A stretch of DNA of 64,000 bases from Candidatus Brevundimonas phytovorans (GTDB lineage: Bacteria; Pseudomonadota; Alphaproteobacteria; Caulobacterales; Caulobacteraceae): contig CP119309.1 of assembly GCA_029203145.1 (NCBI GenBank), positions 2,501-66,500 on the forward strand, read 5' to 3'. This document shows, in pieces, positions 12,782 through 21,271 of this stretch. The notes beneath the pieces were generated by a model. It did no database searches, was not told where the DNA came from, and saw nothing but the letters and a program-made list of their open reading frames with translations. Numbering within the stretch: the first letter of the stretch is position 1; each line of letters begins with the position of its first letter. The position numbers were made by a program, and so were the translations under genes.

Positions 12782-14467
12782 CTATAGGCTCAGCTGGTTA
12801 TACTGCGCGATCGGGCCGGGGTATTCGCCGCCGCGATCCTCGCCGACCTCGCGGGCGACCAAGGCGTTGGTCATGGCGTTGAGGCGCAGGATCAGGTCGC
12901 GGTGGGCCTCGGGCCGGGCGGCCAGGTTGATGATCTCTTCCGGGTCGGTGCGGGTGTCGTACAGCTCCAGGTCGTTGTGCGCCGTCAGCTGTTCCCAGGT
13001 GACGGGCGTATGGTGCTCGCCGGGGGCGAAGTAGCGCGCGAACTTGTAGCGGCCGTCGAACACCCCCCGGTGCACGCGCCGCTTCGACAGATCGAAGACA
13101 GGCCGGTCGAGGTAGTTCTTGTTGGTCCGTTCCCACGACAGCAGGACGCCGTAGTTGAACAGATGGCCTTCCGCGTCGCGGGCGGTGCGGGCCGTCGGGG
13201 TGCGGGTCAGGCCCGACAGGTCGTGGCCGACCAGTTGCGGGAAGGCGGTCTTGCTCCAGGCCCCGTCACGGCCGGCGAAGCCCAGCAGGGTCGGGGCGAT
13301 GTCGACCGAGCTCATCACCGCTTCCGTGGTCACGCCGCGCACGCCGTCGGGGTGGGCGATGAACATCGGGACGTTGGTCTCTTCGCGATAGATGGTGCCG
13401 CCCTTCTGGCGCATGCCGTGGGCGGCGGCGCGTTCGCCGTGGTCCGAGGTGTAGACGATGATGGTGTTGTCCATCTGGCCCGAGTTTTCGAGCGCCCACA
13501 GCAGGGTGAGGATGTTCTGGTCCACGTCGCGGATGCAGTTGCAGTAGTAGTTGACGAAGCGCAGCCAGGCGGCCTCGTTGTCGCGCGGCAGGGCGCCATA
13601 GGTCTTCACGTCCAGAGCCGAGATGCCGCGATGGGCCTCGGGCTTGGTCGACAGGTCGTCCAGGTGGAAGCTGCGTGGCAGGGGATAGCCCAGGTTGGTC
13701 TGATACAGCGGGTCGCCCGGTTCGGCGCGCATGACCCCGGCCAGGTTCCACACGGCGCGCGTCTCGGCCTGCTCGCCGGTGGCGTCGTAGAACATGATGT
13801 CGTGCGGATTGACCAGGTTCACGGCCATGAACCAGGGCTTGTCCTCGCGCTTCTCGGGTGACTTGGCCAGTTGCTCGATCAGCATGGCGGCGTCGCCGGT
13901 GACGGCGCGGTCGGTGCGGTATCCGGCCCAGGTCAGGCCGATCTCCTCGCCATAGAAGTTGTAGTCGGAGAAGCCGAACGGCTCCATCGCGTCGGTGGTG
14001 TCGAGGAACTCGCGCTGGAAGCCCGGCGCGGCGGTGGGCAGTTTCGACAGGTGCCACTTGCCCTTGTAGGTCGTGTAGTAGCCCGCCGCCCGCATCATGT
14101 CGCCCAGGGTGTCGATCTCGGGCGTCAGGACAGCGCCCTGTTCGGCGTTGGAATAGACCTTGGTCCTTTGCGTGTGCTGGCCGGTGTAGATGACGGCGCG
14201 CGACGGGGTGCAGGGCGTGGTGTGCACATGATAGTTCCGCACATGCAGGCTGCGTTCCAGCAGCGCGCGGTGGCCGGGCAGGTGATCGAGGAAGCCCTCG
14301 GGATAGGACTGCAGCCCGAACTCCTGATCGGTGACGATGAAGAGGATGTTCAGCGGCTTGGACGGATCGCGCGGCGTCCGCGAGCGGGCGCGCACGGGGG
14401 GAGCCGCAACGGCGGCGCCGGCGCCGGCCATGCCGGCCAGCAGGGAACGGCGGTCGATCCTGGTCAT
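12782..14467 (-). CDS. Type I sulfatase, Tat-exported
   Basis: Sulfate ester hydrolase of 561 residues. The formylglycine signature CTPSR begins at Cys86 (the Cys is matured to formylglycine), and metal-binding Asp47 sits in IVTDQ. The leader DRRSLLAG followed by an Ala/Gly-rich core indicates Tat export to the periplasm. A GGAG site lies 8 nt before the ATG. It follows the flavin reductase gene by 56 bp on the same strand with no own operator, so it is probably cotranscribed and part of the GTCAA-N5-TTGAC regulon. A sulfatase in an acyl-CoA catabolic island suggests a sulfated form of the growth substrate. The anaerobic or FGE maturation partner is not in the window. Confidence 0.92.
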   Translation of the reverse strand: MTRIDRRSLLAGMAGAGAAVAAPPVRARSRTPRDPSKPLNILFIVTDQEFGLQSYPEGFLDHLPGHRALLERSLHVRNYHVHTTPCTPSRAVIYTGQHTQRTKVYSNAEQGAVLTPEIDTLGDMMRAAGYYTTYKGKWHLSKLPTAAPGFQREFLDTTDAMEPFGFSDYNFYGEEIGLTWAGYRTDRAVTGDAAMLIEQLAKSPEKREDKPWFMAVNLVNPHDIMFYDATGEQAETRAVWNLAGVMRAEPGDPLYQTNLGYPLPRSFHLDDLSTKPEAHRGISALDVKTYGALPRDNEAAWLRFVNYYCNCIRDVDQNILTLLWALENSGQMDNTIIVYTSDHGERAAAHGMRQKGGTIYREETNVPMFIAHPDGVRGVTTEAVMSSVDIAPTLLGFAGRDGAWSKTAFPQLVGHDLSGLTRTPTARTARDAEGHLFNYGVLLSWERTNKNYLDRPVFDLSKRRVHRGVFDGRYKFARYFAPGEHHTPVTWEQLTAHNDLELYDTRTDPEEIINLAARPEAHRDLILRLNAMTNALVAREVGEDRGGEYPGPIAQYNQLSL

Positions 14468-14523
14468 GTTTCTACTCCACTATGAACCCTGCCGTTCTGT
14501 GCGGCTTTTGGGCGTCGGTCAGG

Positions 14524-15054
14524 TCAGGCGGCCACCTGCACATAGCGGCCGTCGAAATAGGCGAGGGGCGGCAGGCTTGAGGGCAGGGTGACGGACAGGA
14601 CGTCGCCGATGACGACCCGGTGGCTGCCGTGGTCGACCACATTGGCCTGGGTCAGATGAATGACGGCGCAGGCGTCGCGCAGGAAGGGCGGGCGGCCCTC
14701 GACGGCCCCTTCCCAACAGCCGATGGCGAAGCGTTCGCCGCCCCGCACGCCGCCGCCGCAGGCGCGCGACACGGCCTCGTGGTCGGCGCTCAGCACGTTC
14801 AGCATCAGGTCCGACCCGGCGTCGATGGCCTGGAAGATGGCGGCGTTGCGGTTGATGCAGACCAGCATGGAGGGCGGGTCCATGCTGACCTCGCTGACGG
14901 CGGTGGCCGCCATGGCGAAGGGCTGGCCGTCGACCTGGGCCGTGACCACGACGACCGAACGCACCAGATTGCGCAGGGCGCTTTTCAGCGCGGGCGCCAG
15001 AGCGTCGTCCATGGCCGTCGTCCTTCCCGGTGAGCCTGTCCTGTTGCCGGACAT
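14524..15054 (-). CDS. Flavin reductase family protein (HpaC/HsaB-like)
   Basis: NAD(P)H:flavin oxidoreductase of 176 residues (161 from the alternative start at 15012, which has a GGAAGGA site). The split-barrel flavin reductase fold is indicated by MAATAVSEVSMDPPSMLVCIN near the N-terminus, the segment that binds flavin. Such enzymes supply free reduced flavin to two-component monooxygenases. The island encodes two acyl-CoA-dehydrogenase-fold oxygenase candidates (26304-27545 and 44622-45770) that would need it. Directly upstream lies an operator copy at 15088-15102. Confidence 0.9.
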   Translation of the reverse strand: MSGNRTGSPGRTTAMDDALAPALKSALRNLVRSVVVVTAQVDGQPFAMAATAVSEVSMDPPSMLVCINRNAAIFQAIDAGSDLMLNVLSADHEAVSRACGGGVRGGERFAIGCWEGAVEGRPPFLRDACAVIHLTQANVVDHGSHRVVIGDVLSVTLPSSLPPLAYFDGRYVQVAA

Positions 15055-15087
15055 GATTTCCCCGATACTGCGACCGGGGAAATATAT

Positions 15088-15102
15088 GTCAAGTTACTTT
15101 AC
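15088..15102. promoter_or_regulatory. Island operator 1 (GTCAA-GTTAC-TTTAC)
   Basis: One mismatch to GTCAA-N5-TTGAC; 33 bp upstream of the flavin reductase start and between it and the stop of the MaoC gene. The core is identical to operator 4. Confidence 0.75.
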
Positions 15103-15105
15103 TAA

Positions 15106-15591
15106 TCAGGCCGCGTCCGCGACCTCGGCGTTTGGTGCAGGCAGGGCCAGCATGACGCTCTGGGCGACGCAGAGGGGCTTGTCCTGACCCTCGCCCTCGA
15201 TCACGCAGTCGCTGATGATCTGCCAGCCGCCGGCGCGCGGCTCGACCGCCGCCACCGTCTGCCGCATGCGCACGCGCCCGCCCGCCGGGGCCGGAGAGAC
15301 GAAGCGCACCTTGTTGACGCCGACGTTCAGCACCTTGGCCGCGCCTTCAATGCGGAACAGGTCGTCCTGCAGCCGGGGCAGCAGCGACAGGGTCAGAAAG
15401 CCGTGGGCGATGGGGCCGCCCTGTTCCTGCGTCGCCCGCTCGACGTCGACGTGGATCCACTGATGGTCGTCGGTGGCGTCGGCGAACTGGTTGATCCGCG
15501 GTTGGTCGAGGTTCAGCCAGTCGGACACGCCGAGGTCGCGACCCGCCATGTCCGGCAGGTCGCTGAAGGCGACGACGAACGGATCGCTCAC
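15106..15591 (-). CDS. MaoC-like hotdog enoyl-CoA hydratase
   Basis: About 161 residues. The start is a GTG at 15591 that overlaps the TGA of the upstream acyl-CoA dehydrogenase (GTGA), indicating translational coupling; a longer upstream reading frame merely overlaps that gene. The hotdog signature is clear: FADATDDHQWIHVD with the catalytic Asp/His pair, then GGPIAHGFLTLSLLP. The product would hydrate a trans-2-enoyl-CoA made by the partner dehydrogenase. The pair forms one operon read from operator 2. Confidence 0.9.
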   Translation of the reverse strand: MSDPFVVAFSDLPDMAGRDLGVSDWLNLDQPRINQFADATDDHQWIHVDVERATQEQGGPIAHGFLTLSLLPRLQDDLFRIEGAAKVLNVGVNKVRFVSPAPAGGRVRMRQTVAAVEPRAGGWQIISDCVIEGEGQDKPLCVAQSVMLALPAPNAEVADAA

Positions 15592-16904
15592 GCCTCTGCG
15601 CTCGATTGGGCGGCCTTCGGTTCGCGGGCGATCTTGTTGGGGCCGGCGAAACCGAACATCCAGGCTCCGATCTTGCGCATCTGGATTTCCTCCGCACCCT
15701 CGGTGATCCGATAGCGACGGTGGTGACGATAGATATGCTCGAACGGGGTATGGCGCGAATAGCCCATGCCGCCGTGCACCTGCATGGCCGTGTCGGCGGC
15801 CTGACAGACCAGACGGTTCGCCCAGTAGTTGCACATGGAGACCCTATCCGAGAGCGTGGTCGCGACCTCGGGCTTGGACATCCGGTCCATCTCCCAGGCC
15901 GTCTTGCGGATCATCAGCCGCAGCATCTCGATCTGGGTGGCCAGTTCGACCAGCGGGAACTGGATCGCCTGATTGACCGCCAGCGGCTTGCCGAAGGGCT
16001 TGCGGGCGCGGGCGTAGGCCACGCTCTGCTTGACGCAGAAATCGGCGGCGCCCAGCGACGAGGCCGCCTGACGGATGCGGTTCTCGTGGACGAAATGCTG
16101 GGCCAGGGCCAGGCCGCCGCCGACCGGGCCGAACATGGCGTCTTCCGGCACCCAGACCTTGGTGAAGCTGACGCGCGGATGGTCCGTGGGCATGTTGAAG
16201 GTCCACAGATACTCCTCGACCTTGACGCCCGGCGCCTCGGCCGGGACCAGCAGGCAGCTGATGCCGTCGGCGTCGCCCGCCTTGCCCGAGGTGCGGCAGA
16301 AGGCCATGACGTGGGTGGCGACGTGCATCCCCGTCGTCCACATCTTCTCGCCGTCGATGCGCCAGCCGGCGACGCCGTCGCGGGTCTCGGGAACGGCGAC
16401 CGTCTCCATGTGGGTGGCGTCGGAGCCGTGCTCCGGCTCGGTCAGGCCGAAGCAGATCGAGCGGGTGTTGTTCAGAATGCCGCCGATGAATTCCTCACGC
16501 TGGGCCGGCGTCCCGAAGTCGCGGAACATCAGCACCTGCGGATAGTTGGCGACGATCGAGTGTTCGTTCTGCAGGTCGTTGTGCAGGCCCAGGCCCTTGG
16601 CGGCGAAATGCTCGCGGATCACGGCCATGGCCAGGTTGGAGCCGTCCTTGCCGCCGAACTCGGCGGGCAGGGCGAAGCGCAGATGGCCGGCGGCGTCGGC
16701 GCGACGCTTGGCCTCGGCCAGCAGGTCTTCCCAGTCGTGGCGGGGCAGGCCGCCCCGATCATAGTCGGTGCGGGCCCATTCGCGGCGGTGGTCGAAGAAG
16801 CGTTCGTTGTCGTCCTGCGCCTGAAGCGGAGCGATCTCGGCCGCGATGAAGGCGTCCAGTTCCGCCAGATAGCCGGTCAGTTCGGCGGGCAGTTCGAAGT
16901 CCAT
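15588..16904 (-). CDS. Acyl-CoA dehydrogenase
   Basis: FAD enzyme of 438 residues that makes a double bond in an acyl-CoA and passes electrons to ETF. Domains run in the family order: N-terminal helical (1-150), middle beta (about 150-260, with CFGLTEPEHGSDATHM and WTTGMHVATHV), C-terminal helical (270-430, ending VHGGMGYSRHTPFEHIYRHH). A GGAGGAG site lies 6 nt before the ATG. Resembles the ACAD10/11-type branch. It is divergent from the VOC/hydrolase operon across operator 2 and coupled to the MaoC hydratase downstream. Confidence 0.93.
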   Translation of the reverse strand: MDFELPAELTGYLAELDAFIAAEIAPLQAQDDNERFFDHRREWARTDYDRGGLPRHDWEDLLAEAKRRADAAGHLRFALPAEFGGKDGSNLAMAVIREHFAAKGLGLHNDLQNEHSIVANYPQVLMFRDFGTPAQREEFIGGILNNTRSICFGLTEPEHGSDATHMETVAVPETRDGVAGWRIDGEKMWTTGMHVATHVMAFCRTSGKAGDADGISCLLVPAEAPGVKVEEYLWTFNMPTDHPRVSFTKVWVPEDAMFGPVGGGLALAQHFVHENRIRQAASSLGAADFCVKQSVAYARARKPFGKPLAVNQAIQFPLVELATQIEMLRLMIRKTAWEMDRMSKPEVATTLSDRVSMCNYWANRLVCQAADTAMQVHGGMGYSRHTPFEHIYRHHRRYRITEGAEEIQMRKIGAWMFGFAGPNKIAREPKAAQSSAEA

Positions 16905-16954
16905 TTCGGCTCCTCCTTATCGTTGGATCGAGCCTAGGCGGGTCGAGGAATAAC

Positions 16955-16969
16955 GTAAAGCAATTTGAC
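16955..16969. promoter_or_regulatory. Island operator 2 (GTAAA-GCAAT-TTGAC)
   Basis: One mismatch to GTCAA-N5-TTGAC, in the divergent gap between the acyl-CoA dehydrogenase and the VOC gene. The TTGAC(A) arm also resembles a -35 element for the plus-strand gene. Confidence 0.75.
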
Positions 16970-17030
16970 AAACATCGGGCGCCGGTATGGAGTGAAATCA
17001 AGACAAGAAACGTCAGGAAGGATGGATTCC

Positions 17031-17621
17031 ATGGGCACGACCACGTTCCCCCCAAGCGGCCTGCAGGCCCTGCATCACGCGGCCTTCCGCTGTCGTGACG
17101 CCGAGCAGACGCGCTGGTTCTACGAGGACGTCATGGGGCTGAAGGCCTCGGCTGGCATCGTGCTGGACGAGGTGCCGGGCTCGGGCGATCCGGTCCCCTA
17201 CATGCATATCTTCTTCGAGATGGAGGACGGCAATTTCGTCGCCTTCTTCGACGCGCCCTCCACCGCCGACCCGAGCTGGTTCAAGCGCAAGGACAGCTTC
17301 GACATGCACATCGCGCTGCAGGCGCGCGACGAGGCGCACATGCTGGAAATCCAGCAGCGCATCCGCTCGCACGGCGTCAGCTGCCTGGGCCCGGTCGAGC
17401 ATCACTTCGTCCGCTCGGTCTATATGTACGATCCCAACGGCATCCAGGTCGAAGTCACCTGCCGCACCGCCGACCACGACCGCATCCTGGCCGAGGAGAA
17501 GGCCATCCTGCCGCAGCTGATCAAGGACTGGTCGGCCCGCACCCGTGCGGAAAAGGAAGCCAAGTTCGGCGCCGAGGCGCTGGATCGACGCGGCAAGCCC
17601 CAGTCGGAGCTGAAGGGATGA
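17031..17621 (+). CDS. VOC-fold protein, candidate single-domain extradiol dioxygenase
   Basis: About 196 residues. The AGGAAGG at 17015-17021 directly abuts ATG 17022 but is 9 nt before ATG 17031, so the latter is preferred; an ORF start at 16965 would lie inside operator 2. Two beta-alpha-beta-beta-beta modules of the vicinal oxygen chelate fold are present. His15 or His16 (LHH), His93 (DMHIALQ) and Glu141 (IQVEVTC) are spaced like the 2-His-1-carboxylate iron site of type I extradiol dioxygenases. It is shorter than classical two-domain enzymes (about 300 residues), so an isomerase or other VOC activity is possible. The downstream hydrolase overlaps it (ATGA). Confidence 0.82.
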   Translation: MGTTTFPPSGLQALHHAAFRCRDAEQTRWFYEDVMGLKASAGIVLDEVPGSGDPVPYMHIFFEMEDGNFVAFFDAPSTADPSWFKRKDSFDMHIALQARDEAHMLEIQQRIRSHGVSCLGPVEHHFVRSVYMYDPNGIQVEVTCRTADHDRILAEEKAILPQLIKDWSARTRAEKEAKFGAEALDRRGKPQSELKG

Positions 17622-18778
17622 GCGCCGTGAAGAAGAAGTATCAGCGCATTCCCTATCTGATCGTCTTCCAGGAGCAGGCGACCTTCAAGGACACCTATGG
17701 CGGCGCCGAGGGCTCGGTCGCGCTGGAGGCCCACCTGCTGAAGGCGGACGTCGAGTCCGACACCGTCGTCATCATGATGCACCCGATCGGCGGCGGCGCC
17801 TGGCTGCCCATGCCGGCGGCCCTGGCCAAGCAGGGCGTCCACGTCATCTATTGCAACAGCCGCTATCGGGGCATCGACAACGCCCTGATCATGGAAAAAT
17901 GCGCGCTCGATCTGGGCGCCTGCATCCGGGATGCGAAGGAGCGTCTGGGCTACAAGAAGGTCATTCTCGGCGGCTGGTCCGGCGGCGGCGCCCTGTCGCT
18001 CTTCTATCAGGCGGAAGCCGAGAACCCGACCGTGACCCAGACCCCGGCGGGCGACCCGATCGACCTGACGAAGGCTGACCTGATCCCGGCGGACGGCATC
18101 GCGCTTCTGGCGGCCCACCTGTCGCGCAACCTGACCCTGACCGAGTGGATCGATCCCTCGGTGACGGACGAGGCCCGCCCCTTCGACCGCGATCCCGAAC
18201 TGAACATCTACGACCCGGCCAACCCCAACCAGGCGCCCTATTCGGCGGACTTCATCGCCCGCTATCGTGAGGCGCAGATCGCCCGCAACCGCCGCATCAC
18301 GGCCTGGGTGAAGGCGCAGCTGGCCGAGCTGAAGGCCGCCGGTCTGCACAACCACGAGCGCGGTTTCGTCGTGCAGGGGACCATGGCCGACCCGCGCTTC
18401 ATCGACGAGACGCTGGAGCCCAGCGACCGTCGCCCGAACTACTGCATGTTGGGCGATCCGGTGGTGGTCAACGACGGCCCGGTCGGTCTGGCGCGCTTCT
18501 CGACCCTGCGGTCGTGGATGTCGCAATGGTCCTATGACTATTCCAACGCTGACGGGCTGAAGTGCGCGGCGCGGATCACCGTCCCCATGCTGGTCATCGA
18601 GAACAGCGCCGACGACGCCTGCACCCCCAGCCACGCAGGCCGCCTGATGGCGGCCGCGGTCAAGGCGCCCCAGACCCACGCGGTCATCAAGGGCGCCAAC
18701 CACTACTATTCCGGCCAGCCCGACAAGGCGGCGGAATCGGCGACCGTCTTCGTCGAGTGGCTGAACGCCACCTTCTGA
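17618..18778 (+). CDS. Alpha/beta hydrolase
   Basis: 386 residues. Nucleophile elbow GWSGGG (Ser at about 127), acidic residue in ENSADDACTP (about 330) and His in GANHYYSG (about 357) form the triad. An unusually large lid insertion lies between about 150 and 280. It is translationally coupled to the VOC gene by a 4-bp overlap, and a strong terminator follows. Pairing of a VOC protein with a hydrolase recalls meta-cleavage routes (HsaC/HsaD, BphC/BphD), but an esterase or thioesterase is equally open. No signal peptide is seen. Confidence 0.87.
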   Translation: MSAVKKKYQRIPYLIVFQEQATFKDTYGGAEGSVALEAHLLKADVESDTVVIMMHPIGGGAWLPMPAALAKQGVHVIYCNSRYRGIDNALIMEKCALDLGACIRDAKERLGYKKVILGGWSGGGALSLFYQAEAENPTVTQTPAGDPIDLTKADLIPADGIALLAAHLSRNLTLTEWIDPSVTDEARPFDRDPELNIYDPANPNQAPYSADFIARYREAQIARNRRITAWVKAQLAELKAAGLHNHERGFVVQGTMADPRFIDETLEPSDRRPNYCMLGDPVVVNDGPVGLARFSTLRSWMSQWSYDYSNADGLKCAARITVPMLVIENSADDACTPSHAGRLMAAAVKAPQTHAVIKGANHYYSGQPDKAAESATVFVEWLNATF

Positions 18779-18797
18779 TCGACGACTGAGGCCATCA

Positions 18798-18829
18798 ACG
18801 GCCGGTCCCTGGCGGGACCGGCCGTTTTT
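18798..18829 (+). terminator. Terminator after the VOC/hydrolase operon
   Basis: Perfect 12-bp stem ACGGCCGGTCCC / GGGACCGGCCGT with a TGGC loop, followed by TTTTT. Confidence 0.93.
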
Positions 18830-18852
18830 CTTTGCGCCCCGGACAGCGGGCA

Positions 18853-18886
18853 GAAAAAAGCCGGAGCGTCGGGGGACGGCTCCGGC
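18853..18886 (-). terminator. Terminator of the TonB receptor gene (minus strand)
   Basis: GCCGGAGC / GCTCCGGC stem (18860-18867 and 18879-18886) followed on the minus strand by a T run (AAAAAA on plus, 18854-18859). Confidence 0.85.
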
Positions 18887-18929
18887 CAGTTTGTCTGGGG
18901 CTCCGATCAGACCCCGGACGAGGAAGGGA

Positions 18930-21104
18930 TCAGTAGCGCAGGCCCAGCTGGACCGAGACGACCCGGCCCGGATCGACCACATAGGTCTGGGAGCCGGCGA
19001 GGAAGGGCGTGCCGAACGAATGGGACGCCGTCAGTTCGTCGGTCAGGTTGCGGCCGATCAGGGCCAGGGTCCAGCGATCGTCAGCCGTGACCAGACCGAG
19101 GCGCAGATCCACCTTGGAGAAGCCTTCCTGATAGGAGAGGGGGTTCAGGTTCTCTTCCAGATAGGTCCCGCTGCGACCGCGCACGGTGGCGTCGGCCTGA
19201 ACCCGCATGCCGTTGTCGAGCGGATGATCGACGTTCAGCGTCAGGGCGCCCGACCATTTCGGCGCGCGCGGCAGACGCACGCCGCCGATGTCCTCGACGC
19301 AGTTGGCTGGCGGGGCCACGCCGTTTTTGTAGACGCAGGGCGCGGTGGGATAGGAGTCGTACTTGGCGTCGTTATAGGCGATCGAGCCCGACAGTGTGAC
19401 GGACGGATGCAGACGCACCATGCCCTCGGCCTCGACGCCCTGGCTCTTGGCGCTGGCGGCGTTGGTTGTGATGAAGGCGTTGGTGGCGGCGTTGAAGCCC
19501 GAAACCTGCAGATCCTCGAACTTGGAGGTGTAGGCCGCCAGGTTCAGGGTGGCGCGTCCGTCCAGCAGGGTCAGCTTGGTCCCGATCTCCACCGACTGCG
19601 AGGTCTCGCCCTCGAACTCGAACGCGGCCTGACCGCCGGTCGACTGGGCGCCGACGAAACCGCCGGCTTTCGAGCCCTTGGCGTAGGAGGCGTAGAACAT
19701 GGTGTTGCGGTCCAGAACGTACTGGACCTGCACCGAGGGATCGAGCTGGCTTTCCTTGCGCTGGCCGCTCAGGGGGGTGTTGACCCAGGCCGGGGGCAGG
19801 GCGCCGGTGGTGGCGCGGGTCTGATCCGCGGCCTTGTCTTCCCAGGTCTGGCGCAGGCCGGCGGTCAGCTTCCACTGGTCGTTGAGGGCGTAGGTGGCCT
19901 GACCATAGAGCGAGTAGCTCTCGTCGGTCTGGTTGAACAGACGGTCGCTGGCGCCATTGAAGGGGCCCATCAGAATGCTGGAATTCTGATGCATGTCGAT
20001 CTCGTTGCGGTGCGCATAGGCGCCGACGATCCAGGTCAGCGCCCCGTCGTTGGGCGAGGTCAGACGGACCTCCTGCGACACCTGGTTGAATTCTTCCTGG
20101 AAGGTGGTGCGCAGCAGCGGATTGATCGTGAAATCGCTGTCGATCTGCTTGTCGTAGTCAAAGGCCGAATAGGCGGTGATGGCGGTCAGGGTCACGCCGT
20201 TGGCGAAGTCCTTGTTGACCGTCAGCACGCTGTTGAAGCTGTTGGCGTTGTCGAAGTCGGGCACGCCGGGCGTGGTGGCGCGGGTGAAGGCCTTGGCCCC
20301 GCCCGGCGCCACGCTGCTCATCGGCTGGCCGGTCAGGTCCTGGCTGGCGCCCTCGACCTTGAGGCGGAAGGAGAGGGTGTCGCTGGCCAGGTAGTCGATG
20401 ACGGCGCGACCGATCAGGTCCTCGCGCGCCGGATTGTGGTCGCCGGTGGTGGTGTTTTCCAGCCAGCCTTCGTTGTCGCTGTACTTGCCGGCCAGGCGGA
20501 CCAGCAGCTTGTCGGTGATCGGCCCCGAGATGATCTGCGTGATCTCATAGCCGTTGTCGCCGTCGATCGTGCCGGTGACGGTGGTCGACATCTCACGACT
20601 GGCGGTGGGACCATTGGAGGTGATGTTGATGGCGCCGGCGGCGGTGTTCTTGCCGAACAGGGCGCCCTGGGCGCCGCGCAGGACCTCGACGCTCGCCACG
20701 TCCAGGAAGGGGGCGGCGAACTGGCGGCCGCGCCCGGCATAGGCGCCGTCGACGAACAGGCCGACCGACTGCTCAAAGGCCAGGTTGCCCGGCGAGGAGC
20801 CGATGCCGCGGATATAGATGGCGTTATTGCCCGGCGTGGCCTGGATGTGCAGGTTGGGCACCGATCCCGACAGGGATTCCAGGTTGCGAATGTCCTGGCT
20901 GGCCAGTTCCTCGCCGCTGGTGACGTTGACCGAGATCGGCACGTCCTGCAGGCGTTCGGTGCGCTTGCGCGCCGTGACCAGAACCTCGCCGACCGAGGTG
21001 ACGGGCGTGTCGGCGGCGGCGTCCTGTGGAACGGCTTGAGCGTGAGCCGTCGAGCCGAGCGCCAGACTGCTGGACGCCAGCAGCATCAGGTATTTGTAGC
21101 GCAT
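18930..21104 (-). CDS. TonB-dependent receptor (catabolic island, receptor 1)
   Basis: Outer-membrane receptor of 724 residues. The start at 21104 is chosen because GGGAGGA lies 7 nt upstream and a signal peptide follows at once (MRYKYLMLLASSSLALGSTA); the longer frame to 21188 has neither. The plug begins near residue 40 (VTARKRTERLQDVPISV) and the barrel ends in VVSVQLGLRY. The lineage is the one typical of Sphingomonas/Caulobacter receptors linked to catabolic clusters. Two operators (21222, 21257) sit upstream, so it is expected to be induced with the island and to import the substrate. Confidence 0.93.
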   Translation of the reverse strand: MRYKYLMLLASSSLALGSTAHAQAVPQDAAADTPVTSVGEVLVTARKRTERLQDVPISVNVTSGEELASQDIRNLESLSGSVPNLHIQATPGNNAIYIRGIGSSPGNLAFEQSVGLFVDGAYAGRGRQFAAPFLDVASVEVLRGAQGALFGKNTAAGAINITSNGPTASREMSTTVTGTIDGDNGYEITQIISGPITDKLLVRLAGKYSDNEGWLENTTTGDHNPAREDLIGRAVIDYLASDTLSFRLKVEGASQDLTGQPMSSVAPGGAKAFTRATTPGVPDFDNANSFNSVLTVNKDFANGVTLTAITAYSAFDYDKQIDSDFTINPLLRTTFQEEFNQVSQEVRLTSPNDGALTWIVGAYAHRNEIDMHQNSSILMGPFNGASDRLFNQTDESYSLYGQATYALNDQWKLTAGLRQTWEDKAADQTRATTGALPPAWVNTPLSGQRKESQLDPSVQVQYVLDRNTMFYASYAKGSKAGGFVGAQSTGGQAAFEFEGETSQSVEIGTKLTLLDGRATLNLAAYTSKFEDLQVSGFNAATNAFITTNAASAKSQGVEAEGMVRLHPSVTLSGSIAYNDAKYDSYPTAPCVYKNGVAPPANCVEDIGGVRLPRAPKWSGALTLNVDHPLDNGMRVQADATVRGRSGTYLEENLNPLSYQEGFSKVDLRLGLVTADDRWTLALIGRNLTDELTASHSFGTPFLAGSQTYVVDPGRVVSVQLGLRY

Positions 21105-21221
21105 GCGTTTCCTCCCCATGCGGCCTCCGATCAGGGAGGCTTGATTGGCAACGAGGAGGGGTGCGGCCCTGAGCGGGTCGCAGATCATCCTCCCTGACCG
21201 GGGCTCTTGGCGGCCCGCATT

Positions 21222-21236
21222 GTCAAGAAAGTAGAC
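21222..21236. promoter_or_regulatory. Island operator 3 (GTCAA-GAAAG-TAGAC)
   Basis: One mismatch to the consensus; proximal of two sites before TonB receptor 1, 35 bp from operator 4. Confidence 0.7.
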
Positions 21237-21256
21237 AATCCCCTTACGGGGTAGTC

Positions 21257-21271
21257 GTCAAGTTACTTTAC
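21257..21271. promoter_or_regulatory. Island operator 4 (GTCAA-GTTAC-TTTAC)
   Basis: Same core as operator 1. It is the distal site before TonB receptor 1 and overlaps the last base of the MarR gene stop codon. Confidence 0.7.

Noticed and set aside
17031..17621. Methylmalonyl-CoA epimerase
   Set aside because: The VOC protein sequence pattern and the neighbouring hydrolase do not support it; kept as an open alternative but not called.
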